A DNA stretch of 64,000 nt from Shimia aestuarii (lineage in GTDB: Bacteria; Pseudomonadota; Alphaproteobacteria; Rhodobacterales; Rhodobacteraceae), in contig NZ_FOTQ01000011.1 in the NCBI RefSeq assembly GCF_900114635.1, forward strand, positions 32,112-96,111. The letters are read 5' to 3'. Position 1 is the first letter of the stretch. The number at the start of each line of letters is the position of its first letter. This document shows, one piece after another, positions 8,851 to 17,986 of this stretch. Position numbers and translations under genes: made by a program. The notes beneath the pieces are model-generated. The model searched no databases, had not been told where the DNA came from, and saw only the letters and a program-made list of their open reading frames with translations.

Positions 8851-9017
8851 CTAGTCCGAGAAGTTGATTGCCCAGTCCTGACCGAACATGTCATTGAATT
8901 AGGCATAGTATCAACCCCGGCCTGAAACTTGACTGGCAAGTTTCCGATCTTTGTGACCTTGCTGACGGACAAGTTGATCGGCAGGGTCGCCTGGTCATTG
9001 ACCCAGTCGTCAGACAG
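8851..9017 (-). pseudogene. C-terminal remnant of an outer-membrane transporter-like protein
   Basis: Reading the minus strand from the edge of the IS remnant gives DDWVNDQATLPINLSVSKV, then TKIGNLPVKFQAGV. A one-base shift later the frame gives FNDMFGQDWAINFSD and a stop at 8851. The pattern (IGKLPVN-QAG followed by DW-L-F at the end) resembles the tail of porin/transporter proteins often annotated as neuromedin-U-like. It is truncated by the IS end at 9018 and frameshifted. The family assignment is tentative. Confidence 0.45.
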
Positions 9018-9217
9018 TGTCCGTCGTCAGGGTTTTTCGGAGAGCTGAGGCTGTATCGTAACGGAGGCTCTGGTTCGATTTCTGTTTGAGTTTAGGCGGC
9101 AGCAGCTTGGTGCTGCAACCGGCCTTTTCTGATTGTCTGCTTCTTGATCTCCTCTCTCATCTTCAGGATCTTCTCGCCGCGGCCGTGATAGACGTCGGCG
9201 GGGGTCAGGTTGGCCAA
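9018..9217 (-). mobile_element. IS3-type element remnant (right end and OrfB tail)
   Basis: The remnant starts at 9018 with TGTCCGTCGTCAGGG, identical over these 15 bases to the right inverted repeat of the intact element at 61951-63461. The minus strand then encodes only the end of OrfB: NLTPADVYHGRGEKILKM and so on to AAAA plus stop at 9092. The intact relative ends NLTPADVYFGRGQTIL, so this is the same element type with the rest deleted. The junction with the TniA-like transposase lies near 9217-9222. Confidence 0.75.
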
Positions 9218-10041
9218 CATGTCGCGGGGATCGTATTTGACCAGCAGCCGCCGGTTGGTCCGTCTGACATCAGCACTGAGCGCGGCAGACCAGTAGCGCA
9301 TGTCGAAGAGATGGATGCCGGTTGGCCGAAGCGTTCGTTCCTGATCTGACAGGAAGTTGACCCAGAACTGTAGCCGGTCCTCCGGCAGTCGAAGGGGAAT
9401 GTCGCCTTCATGGTCGTGCCACACCGCCAAAGGTGGACGACTCAAGGAACTGTGGATCGACTGATGGTAGGAGCCGACAATGTCTAGGGCGATATACCTT
9501 TCAAGTTCGCGCAAACTCAGGGCTGCGTGCCGCTCGGGATCATACTCGCCGCGATCCTGTTCGTTGCTGAATGTGGTGCCGGGCAGAAGGTGCAGCCGTC
9601 CCATTTGCGTGCCGATCAACCGCTCGATATGCCCGCCGAAGCGCGGTGTCCCCGGCGGACGCCAGTCAATGGCAATGCCCGCGTTCTCGCATCCGCGCTT
9701 GAAGGCACGGCTTCGGAAATCCGCGCCGTTGTCGACATGTATTCTCTCAGGCAGGCCAGCGACAGGCCAAGGCTTGTCGATCTAGCGTTCCTTCAACCAG
9801 GCTGTGTTGTCATAGACAGAATGCAGCAGACACAGGCTGGTCGAAAGGCGCGAAGGCGGGTCCATGGAGAGGTAGAACCCCGTCACCATCCGGGTGAAGA
9901 CATCCATGGCGAGCGTCAGGCAAGGACGGCCGCCGAAGTCTGGTCGTCGCCACCCTTTAGGACCTTGCGGATTGCATCCGCCCGACGGCATGCCTCCTGC
10001 CAGAGCACATCATCGATTTCTTCGGGTAGGGGATCGGACAC
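9218..10041 (-). pseudogene. Mu/TniA-type transposase, decayed
   Basis: A DDE transposase of the Mu/TniA type in pieces. From GTG 10041 the frame reads MSDPLPEEIDDVLWQEACRR and on to DDQTSAAVLA, then a stop. A different frame resumes with LTLAMDVFTRMVTGFYLS, which follows without the expected central region, so an internal deletion is likely. A TAG at 9782-9784 breaks the core before IHVDNGADF and GGHIERLIG, which contain the second aspartate and the glutamate. The C-terminus (RRLLVKYDPRDM) fuses in frame to an IS3 OrfB tail, so the 176-codon frame at 9092-9619 is a chimera. Confidence 0.75.
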
Positions 10042-10365
10042 GGCAATCCAGACTAGGGTCCAGACTTCGGTAACGGGTCCCTGTCAGTCAAGAGATTCCG
10101 GTCAAGCGATCTGACCCCGCCGACGGGCTGTTCCTGTTCGGTCGATCCGCCCGGCGTCTCGCGGCTCTTTCGTGAGATCTTTCGGGAACATGCTTCGGTC
10201 CGTGGTCAGCCGCGAGGGCTGCCGACATGATGCTGGTGCGATGCAGTTCCGGTGTGCCCATCTCATTGGCGTGCTCAGCGTGGCTGGCGACGGTCTAGAC
10301 CACGACATCACTGGAACCGCGTCCCTTCGGGACCTCGGGAGCCTGCAATCAGGCAGGCGAAGCGG
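10042..10365. other. Non-coding stretch beside the IS110 remnant
   Basis: No supportable gene. Its right part directly follows the IS110-type transposase stop and is probably the non-coding 3' end of that element. A short minus-strand frame (10102-10311) has no recognisable motif and unnatural composition. Confidence 0.4.
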
Positions 10366-11125
10366 TCAGGCCCAATTGGTCGGCGCAGCCTCCATCTTGA
10401 AGGTCGTTCCATCAACCCAAATACGATGCAACACGACAGCAATGCGGCGGGCCAAGGCAACCATCGCACGTTTCCTCCCGCGGCGTTTGGCAACATAATA
10501 TGCCCATGTCCGAAGTGCGTTGCCACGCCCGCGATTCAGCATGACCGTGGCTGCCTGACACAGGGCACGCCTGAGGTTCACATCTCCTGCCTTGGTGATG
10601 CCGCCTGAGACATCCCGCTCTCCAGATCCGCGCCTCGAACCTGCCGCGCGAGATAGCACCCACCTTGAGCCCGAAGTTCCGAAGCAGCCCGCGCAGCGAC
10701 ATCTCCAAAGCGATCATGCTCCCTTGGACGGCCTTGCGCGCCGCCAGAATCGCGCGCACCTCTTGGGCGGAGACCGACTTGCAGTGGACCGGTCGGAACC
10801 AGCCGAGGTGCAACAGGCGCGCGATCCCTTCCGCATCGCGCCTGTCGGTTTTGATGGGCATGGCCTTTAGCGCGCCCTTCACCTGCCGGGTTTCCATCAG
10901 AACGGCAGGCAGGCGGATCTCCATCATCGCACGGTGCAACCATTGCGACAGCGGACCAGCTTCGAGACCGATCGCTTCAACGACGCCTTCGAGCCCTTTA
11001 AGCAAGCTGATCAGCGGCTCCGGTTCGCTGACAACCTCCATCTCTTCCATAATCTTTCCATGCTCCGTGAGCACGCAGACCGCAGTCTTCGCTAGCGATA
11101 CGTCCAGCCCAACAAACAGCTTCAT
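10366..11125 (-). pseudogene. IS110-family transposase with internal deletion
   Basis: The N-terminal part from ATG 11125 has the IS110 RuvC-like DEDD domain (MKLFVGLDVSLAKTAVCVL, EAGPLSQWLH, KTDRRDAEGIA). After GAISRGRFEARI the frame becomes unnatural. The expected C-terminal transposase_20 domain (SGERDVSGGITKAGDVNLRR to the stop at 10366) appears in another frame immediately afterwards. About 100-120 residues between the two domains are missing and the frame is shifted, so the enzyme is dead. Confidence 0.85.
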
Positions 11126-11235
11126 CCCGTCATCCTCCATAAAAATTTGGTGCGGGAACGACAGCTGCACGCGCGACATCCGGCAAGCGGTAACGGTCGT
11201 GAAGTGTCCGACCCGTTACGGCATCTCATTGAATT

Positions 11236-11676
11236 TCATAGCCAGAACAGAACGGTTGCGGCGAGCATGATTGCGGAGAAGAACGTTTCCGGGCGGCGGT
11301 CGTATCGGGTTGCGACGCGTCGCCAATACTTGAGCCTGCCGAACATGATCTCGATGCGGTTGCGCCTTTTGTAGCGCCGCTTGTCGTATTTCACTGCCTT
11401 CTTACGCGACTTTCGGCCTGGGATGCAGACCTTTATCCCCTTGTGTTTCAACGTTTCTCTGAACCAATCGGCATCATAGCCCCTGTCGGCCAGCAGCCAG
11501 CCCGCTTTTGGCAAGCTGCCCAGCAACGCCAATGCGCCGGTGTAATCGCTGACCTGACCGGCGGACATGAAGAACCCTATTGGGCGCCCCTTGGCATCCG
11601 CGACGGCGTGCAGCTTGGTGTTCATGCCGCCCTTGGTGCGACCGATCTGGCGCCCACGCCCCCCTTTTTCACGCAC
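11236..11676 (-). CDS. IS5-family (IS427 group) transposase, second frame
   Basis: The catalytic half of an IS427-group transposase: GRGRQIGRTKGGMNTKLHAV, then LLADRGYDADWFRE, ending with RRYKRRNRIEIMFGRLKYWR and the typical hydrophobic tail AATVLFWL. It overlaps the upstream frame by 55 bp around 11640-11665, where the minus strand has a run of five A followed by six G (GTGAAAAAGGGGGGCG). In this IS group such a run supports -1 frameshifting to make the full-length enzyme. No internal stops, so the element could be functional. Confidence 0.85.
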   Translation of the reverse strand: MREKGGRGRQIGRTKGGMNTKLHAVADAKGRPIGFFMSAGQVSDYTGALALLGSLPKAGWLLADRGYDADWFRETLKHKGIKVCIPGRKSRKKAVKYDKRRYKRRNRIEIMFGRLKYWRRVATRYDRRPETFFSAIMLAATVLFWL

Positions 11677-11993
11677 AGGCTCGATACCGTTCGGTGTGCC
11701 TCGAGATAGGTCGCGTCGATCATGATCGTCTTATGCTCGGTGCTTTCGGCGGCCAGGCCGACCATGATCCGAGCGAAAACGCCGTTTTCGCTCCAACGCT
11801 TCCAGAGGTTGTAAAGGGTCTTCGCCGGGCCGTATTCCTTTGGCGCATCACACCAGCGCAAGCCATTGCGGTTGATGAAGATTATGCCGCTCAGGACGCG
11901 GCGATCATCGACGCGGGGCTTGCCATGGCTCTTGGGAAAGAACGGCTTCAGACGCTCCATTTGGGCATCCGTCAGCCAGTAAAGGTTGCTCAT
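11622..11993 (-). CDS. IS5-family (IS427 group) transposase, first frame
   Basis: The N-terminal 123-residue frame, starting MSNLYWLTDAQMERLKPFFP at 11993, with SGIIFINRNGLRWCDAPKEY and the first catalytic aspartate region TIMIDATYLEAHRT. It reaches the A5G6 run after SSLCVKKGG, where a -1 shift would enter the second frame. The element probably extends from about 11219 to 12057; both edges contain a CATTGA-type end sequence but I could not fix exact inverted repeats. Confidence 0.85.
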   Translation of the reverse strand: MSNLYWLTDAQMERLKPFFPKSHGKPRVDDRRVLSGIIFINRNGLRWCDAPKEYGPAKTLYNLWKRWSENGVFARIMVGLAAESTEHKTIMIDATYLEAHRTVSSLCVKKGGVGARSVAPRAA

Positions 11994-12083
11994 CGATCGG
12001 GTCTCCTTACGGAGCCTGAATCATGCCAAAAGACCAAAATCAATGGGTCCTGACCCTTCTGTATCTCCACTTTGTTATGCTGC

Positions 12084-12119
12084 CCCCGTCAGCGACCTTG
12101 GCCGAGGCTGCTGACGGGG
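12084..12119. other. 10-bp-stem hairpin at the end of an IS110 element
   Basis: CCCCGTCAGC (12084-12093) and GCTGACGGGG (12110-12119) form a perfect 10-bp stem with a 16-nt loop. It lies between the IS427-type element and the IS110-type transposase start at 12244. In IS110-type elements the non-coding end beside the transposase gene is known to encode a structured guide (bridge) RNA. This hairpin is a candidate part of such an end but could also be a terminator-like structure. Confidence 0.5.
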
Positions 12120-12243
12120 CGGTGTATGGCGTCTGAGCCTTGTGGATTTGACCACGTTTGTTAGCGAGCCAGCACCGTCTCTCTTCATCGTCTCGAACAG
12201 TTGAATGTGGCCGGTCAGGACCACGGAGCAGAAGGAAGAGAGC

Positions 12244-13203
<960 letters not shown>

Positions 13204-13243
13204 CGAATACAGTTGCTAACAAAATCAGCCTGATAAGAGTTGT

Positions 13244-13462
13244 TCAGATCGGACCACTTATCAGCGGTGCGAATTTCACCACCCAGCGGTTCAGCGTCGC
13301 GTGATCGACTGTGACGCCTCGCTCGGCGAGGATCTCCTCCAGATCGCGGTAGGAAACGGCGTAGCGAACATAGAAGCACACTGCAAGCAAGATCACCGAC
13401 TTCGGATAGTGCACGCCCTTGAAATCAATCACCCCGCATACTCCCTGCCAAGCACTTGACAT
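13244..13462 (-). pseudogene. IS6-family transposase N-terminal fragment
   Basis: The frame reads DFKGVHYPKSVILLAVCFYV, then RYAVSYRDLEEILAERGVTV and DHATLNRWVVKFAPL, the N-terminal helix-turn-helix part of an IS6 (IS26-type) transposase. It ends after about 70 residues where unrelated sequence begins, next to the IS110 element. The catalytic DDE domain is absent. It is distinct from the intact IS6 transposase at 39385-40104. Confidence 0.82.
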
Positions 13463-13627
13463 GACTGGTAGATCAGGCCCAGCAGTTGAACTGAAAAATT
13501 TGCGACACTACCGTCTGGAATACGTGCCAGTACGAGCGCGCCATCAAACGCCCTGATTGGGATCGGCCGAAAAACCATATGCGCCACATTGCCCCAATCG
13601 CACACGCCCATATCCTGCTAAATGACC

Positions 13628-14263
13628 TTAAATGACAGTCTTGTCGTCACTTTCGAACGAAACCTGACCCGCGCAAATACAAAGTATTTCGGCGTCTTCA
13701 TCGGACCCCGATACGTATGCGTGACCCATGGTGCTATCGAGGTAAGCATACTCTCCCACGTTCAATACAACGGTTGCATAGAATTCGCTGTGCAGCTCGA
13801 CCGTGCCTCGTAAAACATAAATGAATTCCTCGCCATCATGGCGGACGAGTTCACCGAACTCGGCGATAGACCCCGCCTTTATCCTGACCAGCACTGGCAG
13901 CAGGCGCTTCGTCTTCAGACTGGAGCACAAGTAGCGGTGTTCGTAATTTTTGGTGTCCAACAAGTCATATTCATCGGGCCGGCCGACGACCTGCCATCCA
14001 GTCGGCCGTGGACCTTCGTTGGACTCTGGGATGGTCTCGCCAAACATCGCGCTGACCGGAATGGACAGCCCTGCCGCCAGCCTCAGAATGACGTCATAAG
14101 TCGGCGAAACACCCCCGTTTTCGATCTTTGATATGGTCGAAGCAGAAACCGATGATCGCGTTGCCAATTCGGTCAGAGTCAAATTGCGAGCTTTGCGCTT
14201 CGCTTTGAGACGTTGTCCGAAGGTCTCTTCCTCGGGGAGCGTTTCCCTTGCCGAAACATTCAT
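13628..14263 (-). CDS. XRE-family regulator with cupin sensor domain
   Basis: A 211-residue regulator: XRE helix-turn-helix at about residues 15-72 (LKAKRKARNLTLTELATRSS, STISKIENGGVSPTYDVILR) and a C-terminal cupin at about 105-200 (HDGEEFIYVLRGTVELHSE, HAYVSGSDEDAEILC). Such proteins usually sense a small metabolite of the pathway they sit beside. The ATG at 14263 is chosen because AAGGAG lies 5 bp upstream; an ATG at 14281 is also in frame. It is the last gene of the TRAP/DadA/RidA group on this strand. It resembles the regulator at 28253-28876 in architecture and in the HTH and cupin motifs. Confidence 0.88.
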   Translation of the reverse strand: MNVSARETLPEEETFGQRLKAKRKARNLTLTELATRSSVSASTISKIENGGVSPTYDVILRLAAGLSIPVSAMFGETIPESNEGPRPTGWQVVGRPDEYDLLDTKNYEHRYLCSSLKTKRLLPVLVRIKAGSIAEFGELVRHDGEEFIYVLRGTVELHSEFYATVVLNVGEYAYLDSTMGHAYVSGSDEDAEILCICAGQVSFESDDKTVI

Positions 14264-14399
14264 GGTTTCTCCTTCAGGCATAGATGCTTGGCCTCGAGAT
14301 ATATGGTATTGTGCAGATGTCGGGGGAACAAGCAGCAGTAAAACTGCTTTTTTCTTGCGCGGGCTTGCACTCCACTGGATGCCGGTATGGTCGGGCCGA

Positions 14400-14792
14400 C
14401 TATTCCTTGGGCTTGAATACCGTAACCTCTATCTCCACTCTTGCGTCGGGTAACATCAACTCAGAGCAAACCGCCGAACGCGCTGGCGGGTACTCCGAAA
14501 AGAATTCTGCGTAGACCGTATTGAAGGGGGGAAAATCGCCGGCGTCGGTCAGCCAGACTGTCGCCCGTACCACATCTGACAACTGAGCATCCAGGTTCTG
14601 CAGGAACGCTTCGATCAACGTCAGGCACTGACGCGTTTGCGGAGCGATGCCGCCCGCAACGATCTTGCCGTCGGAACCGAATGCAAGCTGGCCGGACAGA
14701 AAAATGAAATCACCTGCGCGGACCGCCTTTGACAGCGGCACCGGAGTTCCATCTGCAAGGGTGACCGCGCCTCCAAGTGTTTCGATTGTCAT
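14400..14792 (-). CDS. RidA-family (YjgF/UK114) enamine/imine deaminase
   Basis: A 130-residue RidA-family protein. Members hydrolyse reactive 2-aminoacrylate and other imines released by PLP or FAD enzymes acting on amino acids. Family features are GDFIFLSGQLAFGSDGKIV in the first third, VVRATVWLTDAGDFPPFNTV in the middle and the ending PARSAVCSELMLPDARVEIE with the conserved arginine. It follows the DadA-like oxidoreductase by 33 bp, matching a role in clearing the imine product of D-amino-acid oxidation. Confidence 0.88.
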   Translation of the reverse strand: MTIETLGGAVTLADGTPVPLSKAVRAGDFIFLSGQLAFGSDGKIVAGGIAPQTRQCLTLIEAFLQNLDAQLSDVVRATVWLTDAGDFPPFNTVYAEFFSEYPPARSAVCSELMLPDARVEIEVTVFKPKE

Positions 14793-14825
14793 TTAGCGCC
14801 CCTACGATTGGCATTGGATGGAGTG

Positions 14826-16094
14826 TCAGAACCGGTCAGGTCCGTAATCGGACACCGGGAGAGCGGGCAGTCGTCCTGCGATAAGGTCGCTGACAGCACG
14901 CGACGTGCCGCTGGCCGTGGTCCAGCCGAGATACCCGTGACCCGTGTTCAGATAAAGGTTTCGGGGGCCTTGCTGACCGATGATCGGCAAGCAATCCGGC
15001 GTCATCGGCCGATGCCCGCACCATGTCGTGAGCGGCTCCGCCCCTTCAACAAGTTCACGTACGCTCGGGTATGTTGCAAAGGCCGCGCGGCGCAGGTTTT
15101 CAATGCGCGCCGGATTGATTTCGGGTGAGTACCCACCGAATTCGGCGGAGCCGACAAAGCGTATCCGATCCCCAAGTGGTGTCAGTCCGATATGCTGTGC
15201 ATCGTCCACCACAGGGATTTTCGGCGCGCCGTTCCACCCTGTCACGTCATAGGTCACCGAATAGCCTTTGACCGGTTTGATCGGCAGCCGAAGACCCAGC
15301 TTTTGACCAAGCGCGGCACTCCAGAAACCTGCGGCAAGCACAACGGCGTCGGCGGCATGGCGTGTCTTGTCGGTGACCAAGGCGCTGATCATGTCGCCAG
15401 AAAGCTCAATGTCGGTGACCGTCTCGCCATAGCAAAGACCGGCCCCTTCGGCGCTCAGGTGATCGGACAAAGAAGCGCAGAACTGGTGTGCATCGCCGTG
15501 CTGGTCATCTTTGTAATAGAAGCCTCCGGCCAGCCGGTCTTTGATATCGGTCAGGGCAGGTTCCAACCGCACCAGATCGGCTGGCGAACACGTTGTGACA
15601 TCAACCCCGGCACTTCCGACGATCCCATTGGCGATCTCCGCATTCCTGAAACTTGCGGAATCGCGGTACATCATGATTGTGCCCAGTCCGCCCCGGTCCA
15701 TCGGGGGATTGAGGGTTTCGCGCAGGGCATCGTATTGGTCCAGAGCATAGTGGCTCAGCCGTGCATTGCGTTGGATGGTTTGCCGAAACCGGGAAGGCGT
15801 GGAGTTTCGAACGAAACTCAGCCCCCACCGTATATATTGCGGAATTGCCGAGGTCTTGACGTAGATCGCCGATGACGGGTTGCCGATCGAGGACAGAAGC
15901 ACCTTGAAAATTCCAGGTGAATTCCAGGGAGCGGAATGGCTGGGGGTGATTAGCCCGCCATTCGCAAAACTGGTTTCAAGCGCAGGCCCTTCGCGGCGCT
16001 CGACCACGGTGACATCCATGCCCTCCCGCTTCAGAAAAAAGGCGGTTTGAAGCCCCGCGAGTCCGGCCCCGATGACGACGACTTTATTGGTCAT
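14826..16094 (-). CDS. D-amino-acid dehydrogenase-like FAD oxidoreductase (DadA family)
   Basis: A 422-residue DAO-superfamily flavoprotein. The FAD-binding Rossmann motif is at the very start (VVVIGAGLAGLQTAFFLKRE), followed by VVERREGPALETSFANGG. The C-terminus has the usual GHRPMTPDCLPIIG and NTGHGYLGWTTASG, both typical of DadA. Known DadA enzymes oxidise D-amino acids to 2-oxo acids and pass electrons to the membrane quinone pool. It lies between the TRAP M subunit gene (12 bp upstream) and RidA, suggesting the TRAP system imports its substrate. The actual substrate cannot be read from sequence. Confidence 0.85.
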   Translation of the reverse strand: MTNKVVVIGAGLAGLQTAFFLKREGMDVTVVERREGPALETSFANGGLITPSHSAPWNSPGIFKVLLSSIGNPSSAIYVKTSAIPQYIRWGLSFVRNSTPSRFRQTIQRNARLSHYALDQYDALRETLNPPMDRGGLGTIMMYRDSASFRNAEIANGIVGSAGVDVTTCSPADLVRLEPALTDIKDRLAGGFYYKDDQHGDAHQFCASLSDHLSAEGAGLCYGETVTDIELSGDMISALVTDKTRHAADAVVLAAGFWSAALGQKLGLRLPIKPVKGYSVTYDVTGWNGAPKIPVVDDAQHIGLTPLGDRIRFVGSAEFGGYSPEINPARIENLRRAAFATYPSVRELVEGAEPLTTWCGHRPMTPDCLPIIGQQGPRNLYLNTGHGYLGWTTASGTSRAVSDLIAGRLPALPVSDYGPDRF

Positions 16095-16106
16095 GTCAAA
16101 TTTCCC

Positions 16107-17384
16107 TTAGTCGAGCAGCGAGGGCAGCCAAAGCGACAGCGAAGGAACAAAGGCCAGCAAGAGTATCGAGGCGATCACCGCGATGAAGAAGGGAATAGCT
16201 GCAACGACGACGCGCTCCGTCGGCACTTCTGCGATTTTCGCAGCCGTCAGCAGCGTCATCCCGACCGGCGGCGTGATGTTCGACACGTTCAGCGTGACAA
16301 TCATGATGATCGCGAAATGCAGGCTGTCAAAGCCCAGCCCTACCATGGTGGGGTGCAGGATCGGACCGACCACGACCAGTGCGGGCAGCACGTCCATGAC
16401 AGTACCCAGCAGGATAAGAAACGCGATGACGAGGAGCAACTGTACGGTTTGGCTATCGGACACTCCCGAGATGATATCGGCTGCATCCCGTGCGAGGCCC
16501 GAGCGAACGACAAACCATGACAGAACCGCAGAAGCCGCCAGCAGAAAGAACACGACGCCGGAAAACCGGATAGTCACAACCATGGCATCCCATACCTTCG
16601 CCCAACTCAGGCGGCGATACAGCAAGGCACCAACCAGCAGCGTGTAGACAGCGGCAAAGGCAGATGCCTCGGTGACGGTGGTCAGGCCCGAAAGTATGCC
16701 GCCGAGAATAACGATGGGGACCATCAGCGCAGGCAGCGAGACGAGAAAGGCCATGAATGCAGCAAAAAGCGCGGTGGGCTCGTGCTGAGGGAAGCCCTTG
16801 CGCCATGCCAGAAATATGCTGACGGCGAGCATGGAGCCTGCCATCAGGATGCCGGGGATGATGCCGGCGGCGAATAGGTCGATCACCGAAACGTCACGCA
16901 GGATAGTCGCATAGACGACCATGATGATGCTTGGCGGGATGATCGGCCCGATGATCGACGAACAGGCCGTAACGGCGGCGCTGTACTCGGCCGAATAACC
17001 TTCCTCCTTCATTGCGGGAATGAGAATGCGGCCGATGGATACCGTATCGGTCACAGCGGCCCCCGTCAGCCCGGCAAAGAACACGCTGACCGTGATGTTC
17101 ACATGACTCAATGCCCCACGGATGCGCCCGAACAGCGCATTGTTGAAGGCGATCAGCCGCTCGGTCAGGCTGGCGTGGCTCATCAACTCGGACGTGAAGA
17201 TGAAATAGGGGACGGCAATAAGCACGAAGGATGACACGCCCGAGAACATCTTGTCAGGCACGATGATCAGGTAGTCCAGCCCACCCAGTGACAGAGCGCC
17301 GGCTCCGCCCGCGAAGACCATCACAAGGCCGACCGGGGCACCGATCATCAGCATCACGACGAAAACCGAAACAACGATTGGCAT
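16107..17384 (-). CDS. TRAP transporter large permease (DctM type)
   Basis: A 425-residue inner-membrane protein with about a dozen hydrophobic segments, the ion-coupled channel of a TRAP transporter. Family patterns include VPYFIFTSELMSHASLTERL, a GALSHVNITVSVFFAGLTGA stretch, CSSIIGPIIPPSIIMVVYA and NITPPVGMTLLTAAKIAEV. Its first codon shares one base with the stop codon of the small-permease gene. Together with the P and Q subunits it makes a complete system. Confidence 0.92.
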   Translation of the reverse strand: MPIVVSVFVVMLMIGAPVGLVMVFAGGAGALSLGGLDYLIIVPDKMFSGVSSFVLIAVPYFIFTSELMSHASLTERLIAFNNALFGRIRGALSHVNITVSVFFAGLTGAAVTDTVSIGRILIPAMKEEGYSAEYSAAVTACSSIIGPIIPPSIIMVVYATILRDVSVIDLFAAGIIPGILMAGSMLAVSIFLAWRKGFPQHEPTALFAAFMAFLVSLPALMVPIVILGGILSGLTTVTEASAFAAVYTLLVGALLYRRLSWAKVWDAMVVTIRFSGVVFFLLAASAVLSWFVVRSGLARDAADIISGVSDSQTVQLLLVIAFLILLGTVMDVLPALVVVGPILHPTMVGLGFDSLHFAIIMIVTLNVSNITPPVGMTLLTAAKIAEVPTERVVVAAIPFFIAVIASILLLAFVPSLSLWLPSLLD

Positions 17385-17923
17385 CAGCGTAACTCCACGT
17401 TTTGAGCGGCTTCCTGACTGCTGACGGGAAAGTCCATCTCATGGGGGGGCGTCTCCTCGATCAACGCACGCCCGGCGACGAGATGGACCAGCATGATCGC
17501 CCCCGCGACCGGCAGGCTTGCCGTAACCCAACGCTGCGAGAACTGGATCTGGTCACTGATCATGACCAGTTGATCGGACTCGACGGTGAACTGTATTCCG
17601 TAGACCAGCAGAACGAGGCCCAGAACGCCAATTGCTGCAATCGTCATCACGTGCAGAACGGTGCGGAGAAACGCCGGCATCGCATTGGTAACCAGCTTCA
17701 TGGCGACATGCTCGCCGCCGCGAAAGGCGACAGTTATCGAAAGCAGCGCGATCCAGGGAACAAACTGCCGGGCCAGCGAATAGGTCCAACTCAACGCGTC
17801 CCCGACAATTGCCTGATAGAGTGCTCCGGAAAAGGAAATGCAAAGCATGGAAACCAGAATCGCGGCGCAAACAGCGGTGACAATCACGTTGAGACGCATG
17901 CTGAATTGTGCAAGCCAAGACAT
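17384..17923 (-). CDS. TRAP transporter small permease (DctQ type)
   Basis: A 179-residue membrane protein with four predicted transmembrane helices (for example LNVIVTAVCAAILVSMLCIS and VAGAIMLVHLVAGRALIEE). It carries the DctQ signature around LSWTYSLARQFVPWIALLSI and FRGGEHVAMKLV. It couples the binding protein and large permease in TRAP transporters. It lies 63 bp downstream of the binding-protein gene and its stop overlaps the large-permease start. Confidence 0.9.
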   Translation of the reverse strand: MSWLAQFSMRLNVIVTAVCAAILVSMLCISFSGALYQAIVGDALSWTYSLARQFVPWIALLSITVAFRGGEHVAMKLVTNAMPAFLRTVLHVMTIAAIGVLGLVLLVYGIQFTVESDQLVMISDQIQFSQRWVTASLPVAGAIMLVHLVAGRALIEETPPHEMDFPVSSQEAAQNVELR

Positions 17924-17986
17924 TTGGTGCTCCGATGCTCAAATACGCGCAGCCCGGGAGCGTGTCCGGGCTACGCTCATCCCGGA

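Noticed and set aside
14264..14399. A third copy of the TTTTCCGATAnGAAA operator upstream of the first XRE-cupin gene
   Set aside because: The stretch has a short A/T-rich run but not the motif core; I did not count it.
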